Origin: Acanthosepion esculentum
Lineage: Eukaryota > Mollusca > Cephalopoda > Sepiida > Sepiidae
Reading direction: 5' to 3'
DNA length: 64,000 bases
NCBI GenBank assembly: GCA_964036315.1
Contig: OZ038495.1
Coordinates: forward strand, 25,200,190-25,264,189
The notes below the pieces were generated by a model. That model searched no databases. It was given only the letters and a program-made list of their open reading frames with translations, and had not been told where the DNA came from. Shown piece after piece: positions 57,307-64,000 of the stretch; within the stretch, counting starts at the first letter, position 1; each line of letters opens with the position of its first letter. The translations under genes and the position numbers were made by a program.

Positions 57307-57451
57307 CGGTTATTACGCTTAATTACGCTTAAATAATTATAAATACGCTTAAATTCACCTTCTTCTCTGCCGTGCGCCAACGGCTTCAGGGTAAAATTTC
57401 CGACTGACGCGAATTCAGCCGGTTTTCGATTCTATCCAGAGGCAACCGGAC

Positions 57452-57505
57452 ATCTAGCCACACTGATGAGCTGTGATACAGCGAAACAGTCTGTCTGTGG
57501 ATGAC
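57452..57505 (+). ncRNA. Type I hammerhead ribozyme, family alpha, unit 3
   Basis: CTGATGA 57463-57469, stem II GCTGT-GAT-ACAGC 57470-57482, GAAA 57483-57486, stem III ACAG-T-CTGT 57486-57494, predicted cleavage after C 57495, stem I CCACA 57458-57462 with TGTGG 57496-57500. The core is unchanged from unit 2; only the outer stem I differs (ATC instead of GTC at 57452-57454), losing one pair. Confidence 0.75.
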
Positions 57506-57663
57506 AATATATATGCTCCTGAAAATTTATTTCGGTTGAGCTCTCTGGGGAGGTTGTGTGGGTTTGTAAACAGTGACTATTACGGCTAATAATGCAAGAC
57601 TCTTCGGTAAATCGAATCGAGTTCTCTCAGTCACTGTGTGTTTATCTAAATATAAATACGCTT

Positions 57664-57683
57664 AAACAGTCTGTCTGTGGATG

Positions 57684-57689
<6 letters not shown>
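57664..57689 (+). repeat. Half hammerhead (3' part of alpha), unit 3
   Basis: Cleavage-equivalent C at 57675, again 180 bases from the full motif's cleavage point. Confidence 0.85.

Positions 57690-57759
<70 letters not shown>
57686..57759. repeat. (TA)n microsatellite, unit 3, after the half motif
   Basis: About 37 TA units. Confidence 0.97.
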
Positions 57760-57761
<2 letters not shown>

Positions 57762-58036
57762 AAATGGACTAAATCCGAAAATTATTTCAATATATTTTCT
57801 GTATATACTTTATTCATATAGATACAAATATTTAAGTAAATGCTCTGTTTATAATAAACAGTATTAACTATATTTATCGGCCTGAATGTCTGAGAAAGTT
57901 TATAGAAAATGTGTCCTCCGACAGGACGATATCCTACATGGAACCGTCATATAGCCTGATGTGCTATCATATTTAGCTACAGCTATCTGTTTAGCAAAGT
58001 CAAATTACTGTTTTTAAACAACTAATTCCCATTATT
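57760..58036 (+). repeat. 277-bp direct repeat, unit 3, right copy
   Basis: Fourth copy in the array. Confidence 0.9.
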
Positions 58037-58522
58037 TTTCTCGAATGCTCATACCTGTGTGAAGCGTATCTTAACGTAAACAAATGACCTAAAGTATGAA
58101 ATGGATAACGCCCGACAATTATTTTAATATATTTCCTGTATATACGTTATTTTATAGATAAAACATTTAAGTAAATGCTCTGTTTATAATAAACAGTATT
58201 AACATTCAATACAATCAACTTAGTCATTCACAACAAATGACGTTTTACAAAAGACCAATATAGTATATCAGCTGAAATGTCTTTTGGGAAATTGCATCTC
58301 TGACAAAAGTGTCTTACTACAGCGACCATGACGAAAAGGCTTACGTTTCATTTAAACTTTCATAGCTCAATCTGAGATTATTTAAAGTATTAGGTATTAG
58401 TCGAAAATACAACTTTACTCCGCCAAGATAGTAATAAGCAAAAACTAAAAATTCTAGATCTTTATATAAGAGAATTGCGGCCATAAATAAATAAAATCAA
58501 CTCTGTTAATAGCAACAAAGTT

Positions 58523-59141
58523 CTTAAATGTTTATAGCAAATAAAGTCTGAAAAGTTTTAAATTTAGATTTGTTAAAAACTAAAATTAAAAAATCTTTTA
58601 AACCCATAAAAATATATTCCCTAAAATCACGTAAGTTACCTGCCTTGTTTTACGGTTAAATATTCTCAATCTTACGCTGATCATTGACAAAAATATATTC
58701 CAAAGAAATTATTATAAGTTACCTCCCTTGTATAACGGGAAAACATTTTGAACTTTTAAGGTGTTCATGCGCACATATCCACAGATACTCAACGCCTGAA
58801 GACGAATTCGGAAGAGATTGAAAGTACTTAGGAAAATAAAAATTATTTGAAAGAAAATTTAGGAATTTTTCTCGATCAATTTTCTACAGCTACCAAGAAA
58901 TTAATCTGTGGACTTGAAATGATTAAAATGAGGATAAATAGACATAATATAATTTAACCAAACATGCGCGAATATATATCTTTGTGTGTGTATGTGTGTG
59001 AAGCCCTGGAGATTACGTTCAAGCATGAACTGTCACTGCTTGATGTTGAAGCCAGTGTTTATTTTTATACACGTTACCGCAATTATTAGGAACTTTAACC
59101 CATGAATATATTATATCTTAAAATCTTAAAATTATATTTTA

Positions 59142-59144
<3 letters not shown>
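58523..59144. other. No gene recognised
   Basis: AT-rich unique-looking sequence right of the array. AAGTTACCTGCCTTG and AAGTTACCTCCCTTG near 58631 and 58717 suggest a short degenerate duplication. Confidence 0.5.

Positions 59145-59188
<44 letters not shown>
59145..59188. repeat. (TA)n microsatellite
   Basis: Abuts the gamma repeat. Confidence 0.97.
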
Positions 59189-59190
<2 letters not shown>

Positions 59191-59428
59191 CAAAGTGTTA
59201 ATCATACCTTGAATCAATTAGCAATATTAATGCAATTACTGGCGAAATCCCTTCGCTAATAGACATAATTATGAGCATTATACTACTAATAATCCACTGA
59301 ATGATGAGATCCTTATGTATAAAATGGATATGGTGTATTTTTTTTAATTCAGCTAGTACTTTCGAATGCATCATGCATTCATCATCGGACTGAATTTCCT
59401 TTAGAATCAAAACTGGAAGACGAAATAA
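59189..59428 (-). repeat. Gamma hammerhead repeat, copy 1 (about 240 bp)
   Basis: Nearly identical to 63122-63356. Read on the minus strand it runs from TATTTCGTCTTCCAG through the hammerhead-like motif to GGTATGATTAACACTTTG, with (TA)n at the far end. The two copies flank the APE LINE. Confidence 0.85.
59346..59396 (-). ncRNA. Hammerhead-ribozyme-like motif, family gamma, copy 1
   Basis: Minus strand. Stem I: AATTCAGT (59396-59389) with GCTGAATT (59353-59346), 8 bp with one G-U. Core CCGATGA (59388-59382; consensus U4 is C). Stem II: GAATGCA/TGCATTC, 7 bp, loop TGA. GAA 59363-59361. Stem III AGTACT (59360-59355), a self-complementary 6-mer that needs a dimer to pair. Predicted cleavage after A 59354. 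The long, clean stems I and II argue for a real structured RNA; the core substitution leaves activity open. Confidence 0.55.
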
Positions 59429-59439
59429 ATTTGTTTTTC

Positions 59440-62400
59440 CGGCCGAAAGATGTTTTTAAGAATGAGCTATTTATTAACTCGGCTATACATAAGGCAGGCA
59501 GACTGTTTGACAGTTCCCTGGTTGCTGTTTCCGACTGGTAGTTAGGAGCCCTAACTCTTGCGTAGCGTCTTGAGCGGCCGCTCTGATCAACAGTTGCATA
59601 ATATCGGGGTGTCTGTAGTGCCATGTTGCGCATGGATAGGTGTCCCTGCAGTCATCTCCGGTCGGCAACCCTGAGGCCACATTATGATTCAGGCTGTGCC
59701 AAACCCCCTCTCTGCCCGCGTCATGGGTGATAACCGTCGTCTTCCTTTAACTCAGGCCTTCTCTTTTTCCAACACCACTTATCCACATGAATTACAAAAC
59801 CAGAAATATAAACCTAAACAAGCCTTACAAAAATCACCCAAACCTTTAAATATCTCCTTCTCCAACATCCGTGGCATTAGAACCAACTTCTGCAGCGTTG
59901 AGTCTTTCCTCATTGCTAAGTGCCCGGATATACTGGCCCTGTGTGAGACCAATCTTGACTCCTCTATCCCTTCCTCTGATCTCTCGATCCCTGGATACCT
60001 TCCTCTCCTCAGAAAAGACTCTCTAACCCACATACATGGTCTGGGTGTCTACGTCAAGGACCATCTCCCTCTGGCTAGAGAGTGCTCTCTCGAATCGCCG
60101 GATCATTCGTACTTGTGTCTCCGGCTATCTCTTCTCAATGCTGTAAGCTTTCTTTTCTTCCTCTACCGCTCTCCATCCTCTCAGAACTGTGGGAAACTCG
60201 ATGTCATTTCTGACAGCATAGATAGGGCCCTCTCTGTCCATCCGTACGCTCACATATTTGTGTTTGGCGATTTTAACGCCCATCACAACCAATGGCTTAA
60301 GAAAGCCACTACCGACCTCGCAGGCATTAACACTTTCAACTTTTCAGTCTCTCAATCCCTCACTCAGATAATCGATTTCCCCACGCGTTTTGCTTACAAC
60401 CGTGACTGTAAGGCCTCACTCCTCGACCTGTGTTTTACCTCCATCCCTGAATCTTGTAGTGCCACGCAGCTCTGTCCTATCGGTAACTCCGATCATGCTG
60501 TAGTGTCTGTTAGCATCTCCTTCAGCCCCACCCCCTGCAAGGAGCCTCTTACCACCAGAACCACATTCTGCTACCAACGTGCTGACTGGGACTCGTTTCG
60601 TGACTTCATCCGCGATGTCCCCTGGGATGCTGTATTTAAGCTCCCCATTCAAGATTGTGCTTCAGAGTTCTCTTCCTGGGTTAAAGCTGGAATCGACGCT
60701 TTCATCCCCTCCAGGAAATTCAAGGTCAAACCGCGCTCCTCCCCCTGGTTCACAGCTGCTTGCTCAGCCGCCATTGCCCATAGGAACCACTTCTCCCACC
60801 GTTTTCGTAGTGATATGTCCGACTCCAATAGACGTCTATTTACCTCTGCCCGTAACGAGTGTAAACGTATCCTCGACGATGCCAAGTCACTATTTGCTGC
60901 TCGGATGAAGGAACGTATTGCATCCCGCAAATTTGGCTCCAAAGATTATTGGCGCCTCTGCAAGAGCGTTCTGAACAATAACAAACCCTCCATTCCTCCC
61001 CTGTTCAATCAGTTTGAGGTCCTGACCACCTCTGCCGACAAGGCCGAATGCTTTGCTCGGAAGTTTTCTTCCAATTCTACGCTAGACTCTTCCGGGGTAT
61101 CCTTGCCCGATTTCCCTCCCACAACTGAGGCCTTCTTGGACGGATTGCACATAACCCCGTCGTCGGTATTGGGCATTATTTCTAACTTAGATCACAACAA
61201 GGCTACTGGTAGTGACGTGATACCAGCCATTGTCCTGAAGAAATGCGCTCCTGAACTGGCGCCTGCCCTCTCTAAATTATACAACCGCTGCCTCAAGGAG
61301 TCCTGTTTTCCTGACTGCTGGAAGTCCTCAACCACTGTTCCTGTCTTTAAGAACTCTGGTGACCCCTCCGTCCCTTCCAATTACCGTCCTATCAGTCCCC
61401 TACCCCTCTTCGGCAAAGTCTTCGAGGCCATTATCAACACCGAAGTGATTAATCATCTGATATCCCATGATCTGCTCTCAGACAAGCAGTATGGTTTCCG
61501 CTTTGCCCGATCTACTGCCGATGTGCTTGCGGCCATCACTGAATTTGTCTACCAAGCTATCCATAATAACGGTGAAGCTCGTGCCGTGGCCCTTGACATC
61601 TCCAAAGCATTTGATAGAGTTTGGCATGCTGGCCTTCTTCGCAAGCTCCAGGGTTATGGTATCACAGGTCGATTGTTTGACCTGATACAATAATTCCTAT
61701 CAAACCGGGAATTGAAGGTCGTTCTCAGTGGATTCATCTCCAGCTCCTATCCCACTAACGCAGGTGTTCCTCAAGGCTCCATCCTAGGCCCTACTCTGTT
61801 CCTCATATTTATAAACGACCTTCTTGACACCATAGACTCCCAAGTCGGCATCTACGCTGATGACAACACAATTTACTCCTGCCTCAAACACAAATCTAGT
61901 GATGCTGACAAAGTTAACCTGGCAGCTCAAATTGAAAAGGACCTCCAATCGGTTGTGAACTGGTGCGAGAAATGGATGGTTAACTTTAACCCCTCTAAAA
62001 CAAAACTGCTCTCTATTGACCACCACAAGGATCCATCCCTGCATCTCATTAGAATGTCTGAAGACCAACTTCTCGAGAGCTCCTCTCTGCGGCTGCTCGG
62101 TCTCACACTGTCCGCTGATCTGAGATGGAACAAATACATCGAGTCAGTTGCATCATCCACCGCAAGGAAAGTTGGTTCCCTGTGCCGAGCCAGGAAATTT
62201 TTCTCCCCGGAATCGATCCTCCAAGTCTTTAAATCGACCATTCACCCTTGCATGGAGTATTGCTGCCATATATGGTCTGGGGCCCCTGCTGTTTGCATCA
62301 GGGTTCTTGATAAGATCCAGAGACGGATATGCAATGTGATTGGCCCTGATCTGTCATCTCGTCTGCAGTCGCTCTCTCACAGACGCGATGTTGCCTCGCT

Positions 62401-62884
62401 CTGCCTTTTTTACAAGTACTTTCAAGGTAATTGCTCCGAGGATCTGCTTTCGCTTGTCCCTAGGCCTCGTGAATTTAAACGTCCTACGAGGCTGGCATCA
62501 CGCTCCCACCCCTACACCGTTGAAACTTTAGATGTAGACGTCTCTTCTACTCCAATAGCTTCATGTCTCGCACATCTCGCCTATGGAACTCCCTTCCCTA
62601 TTACTGTTTCCCTGACAAATACAATTTCCAACGGTTTAAGTGTAGCGTCAATCGACATCTCCAGTTGCCTTGATCTATCCACTTCCCTTCAACACATCCT
62701 TTCATCTTTCATTCCTATCTGCTCTCGCTCCAAATCTTCTGTAACCCCCTTGCCTTGATTAACCCACTGTCTTTCTCTTTCTCCACATCCTCTCCTTTAC
62801 CACTCCTATCTGCTCTTCCTCCTCTAACCCCTTGCGTGATAGTGGCCTCCAGCCTTGCTTGGGGTGATACGCTTAAAAAAAAAA
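59440..62884 (+). mobile_element. Nearly full-length APE-type LINE (Jockey/CR1 group), family 2, copy 1
   Basis: Plus strand: a 5' region (about 59440-59683, matching the 5' end of the copy at 43.5 kb), one large ORF, a 3' untranslated part ending GCTTGGGGTGATACGCTT and an A-run at 62874-62884. The copies at 40.5-43.5 and 18.8-19.3 kb are the same family, far more decayed, so this one is the youngest here. Gamma repeats lie on both sides. No clear target-site duplication was found by eye. Confidence 0.85.
59684..62673 (+). pseudogene. LINE ORF: APE endonuclease plus reverse transcriptase, one stop and one frameshift
   Basis: About 1000 codons. The endonuclease has all expected blocks: SFSNIRGI (N at residue 61), CETN (E at 88), FGDFNAHH (195-198) and SDHAVVS (269-271). 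RT starts near residue 500: NYRPISPLPLFGKV, motif A ALDISKAFDRVWH, motif B GVPQGSILGPTLF, motif C IYADDNTIYS, then VNFNPSKTKLLSI and SLCRARKFFSPESILQVFKSTI. A single in-frame TAA at 61691-61693 interrupts it just after motif A. Near 62545 a one-base loss shifts the frame; the alternative frame continues with the family's end SRTSRLWNSLPYYCFPDKYN and stops at 62671-62673. Two lesions only, hence recent. The first ATG used is the first in frame. Confidence 0.9.
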
Positions 62885-63121
62885 TGTAGTGTTGGAGCGT
62901 GCAAATCGCAACGCTAAAGTTCAAATATTACAAGTGATAATTTTTTGAATTTTTTAATTTGGTAAATCCACGAATTTTTCGGTTAACATGACATGAACCA
63001 AGTAGATAGTTCAATTAACAGAGTGAAATGACTTAGTTGTTTTTTTTCTCAGGAATTCTTGACTGCAGATCAATTGTTTTCATGAACATAATAAAATAGG
63101 CTGCATATAATTTTATATTAC
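62885..63121. other. No gene recognised
   Basis: Spacer between the LINE A-tail and the right gamma repeat. Confidence 0.5.
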
Positions 63122-63353
63122 AAAGAGTTAATCATACCTTGAATCAATTAGCAATATTAATGCAATTATTGGCGAAATCCCTTCGCTAGTAGACATAATT
63201 ATAAGCATTATACTACTAATAATCCACTGAATGATGAGATCCTGATGCATAAAATGGATATGGTGTATTTTTGAATTCAGCTAGTACTTTCGAATGCATC
63301 GTGCATTCATCATCGGGCTGTATTTTTTCCTTTAGAATCAAAACTGGAAGACG

Positions 63354-63356
<3 letters not shown>
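63122..63356 (-). repeat. Gamma hammerhead repeat, copy 2
   Basis: Second copy of 59189-59428, same orientation. It ends at (TA)n on the GACGAAATA side, whereas copy 1 ends there at the LINE. Confidence 0.85.
63273..63324 (-). ncRNA. Hammerhead-ribozyme-like motif, family gamma, copy 2
   Basis: Core CCGATGA 63316-63310, stem II GAATGCA-CGA-TGCATTC (loop base changed, stem kept), GAAA, stem III AGTACT, cleavage after A, stem I CAGC with GCTG next to the core (the G-U pair of copy 1 is C-G here), with one mismatch further out. Confidence 0.55.

Positions 63357-63432
<76 letters not shown>
63356..63432. repeat. (TA)n microsatellite
   Basis: About 38 TA units. Confidence 0.97.
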
Positions 63433-63435
<3 letters not shown>

Positions 63436-64000
63436 CCAATTGGTAATAGGTAGAGATAATTTGAAGGTGGACACCAATCCAAAGAGAGTTCAATGTAAGT
63501 AACAGAGCAATATAATATCAATAAGTAAAGAGAATCCTTAAAATTCCATTTCTCTTATAATTTATTTATTGAATATATTTAAATATTCATATCTTAAGAC
63601 CGGAAGTTTTTTTTAGAAATGAAATCAGTTTCTCCAGACAAAAGGAAAAGGGAGAGGAAAAAGAAAGTAAAAGAAAAAGGAAAATTTTCTAATTTGTTAA
63701 GAGGTAGAATTTTTGATATATTAGGAGGAAGAAAGAAAAAGAAAAATTTCAATATAATATTTTTTAAATAAAAATTTAAAAAAATATTTTGGGAAGAGAG
63801 AAGGAGAGAGATGGTAGAGAGAGTGGTGGAGGGAGAAAGAGAGGGAGGGAAAGAAAAGAAAGGAAAGTATTAAATATGAGTCGATAGGATGACCTAGAAA
63901 TAACTTTTTCCTTAAAGTGCTGAACAAGTTAATATATAGAGTAATTAAGGGGGTGCTCAGAATTAAAATAATTACAGTAATATGTTTAATAGTCATGTCA
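63433..64000. other. No gene; purine-rich stretch
   Basis: 63640-63860 is almost all A and G (GAGAGAAGGAGAGAG-like). The minus-strand ORF at 63721-63996 is its low-complexity complement. Confidence 0.6.

Larger units (their letters stand above)
55765..58522 (+). repeat. Tandem array, unit 3 (about 2758 bp)
   Basis: Same content as unit 2, with longer (TA)n arrays and scattered substitutions. It ends at AGCAACAAAGTT, after which the sequence departs (CTTAAATGTTTATAGC), marking the array's right border. Confidence 0.92.

Noticed and set aside
59382..59633. Antisense ORF in the LINE 5' region that aligns in frame with 43408-43540 (MRNMALQTPRYY versus MRDIRLQIPRYY)
   Set aside because: Codon-by-codon comparison shows nearly all differences are amino-acid changing, so it is ordinary DNA similarity of two LINE copies, not a selected protein.

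Overview
The window looks like non-coding nuclear DNA of a mollusc, most likely a cephalopod of the Octopus type. It is AT-rich, full of long (TA)n arrays, and dominated by old and young retroelements: APE-type LINEs, Tx1-type LINEs, restriction-like-endonuclease LINEs and one Ty1/copia element. Host gene content is two exons, with short introns' worth of support on either side. The organism call is an inference from element content; no species marker is present. Nothing bacterial, viral or CRISPR-like was seen, and no intact tRNA or rRNA gene.

Layout. 1-170: a short hairpin repeat and (TA)n. 2.0-8.0 kb: three decayed copies of one restriction-like-endonuclease LINE, all on the minus strand, with a foldback DNA element (long inverted arms) between the first two. 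9-20 kb: fragments of APE-type LINEs plus two copies of a minisatellite-bearing non-autonomous repeat; a third copy lies at 23.2 kb and a fourth RLE-LINE fragment at 24.8 kb. 27.5-36.2 kb: a Ty1/copia element on the minus strand whose 5' LTR was split by a 5'-truncated Tx1 LINE. 36.7 and 40.0 kb: two adjoining exons of an SLC22-type membrane transporter (minus strand), the only convincing host gene. 40.5-43.5 kb: decayed APE LINE. 44.0 kb: a 130-bp near-perfect palindrome. 45.2-52.25 kb: a nearly full-length, broken Tx1 LINE on the minus strand. 51.9-58.5 kb: a tandem array of three large units (1.1, 2.7 and 2.76 kb). 59.4-62.9 kb: a nearly full-length APE LINE with one in-frame stop and one late frameshift.

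The most interesting layer is small. At least nine sites in the right third of the window can be folded as type I hammerhead ribozymes, in four sequence families. Two sites (54713-54766 and 57452-57505) have every conserved core base and a perfect stem II. Four sites of a second family sit in the tandem array and at the 3' end of the Tx1 LINE; two of a third family flank the APE LINE; a fourth family forms the big palindrome. All share a very short, self-complementary stem III, the design known from Penelope-like elements and metazoan retrozymes, and all lie beside (TA)n arrays. Two families also share the 15-mer TATTGAGCACTTTAT 40-60 bases after the predicted cleavage point. No Penelope-type reverse transcriptase was found here, so these look like non-autonomous ribozyme-bearing repeats. 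Folding was done by eye; activity is not shown.
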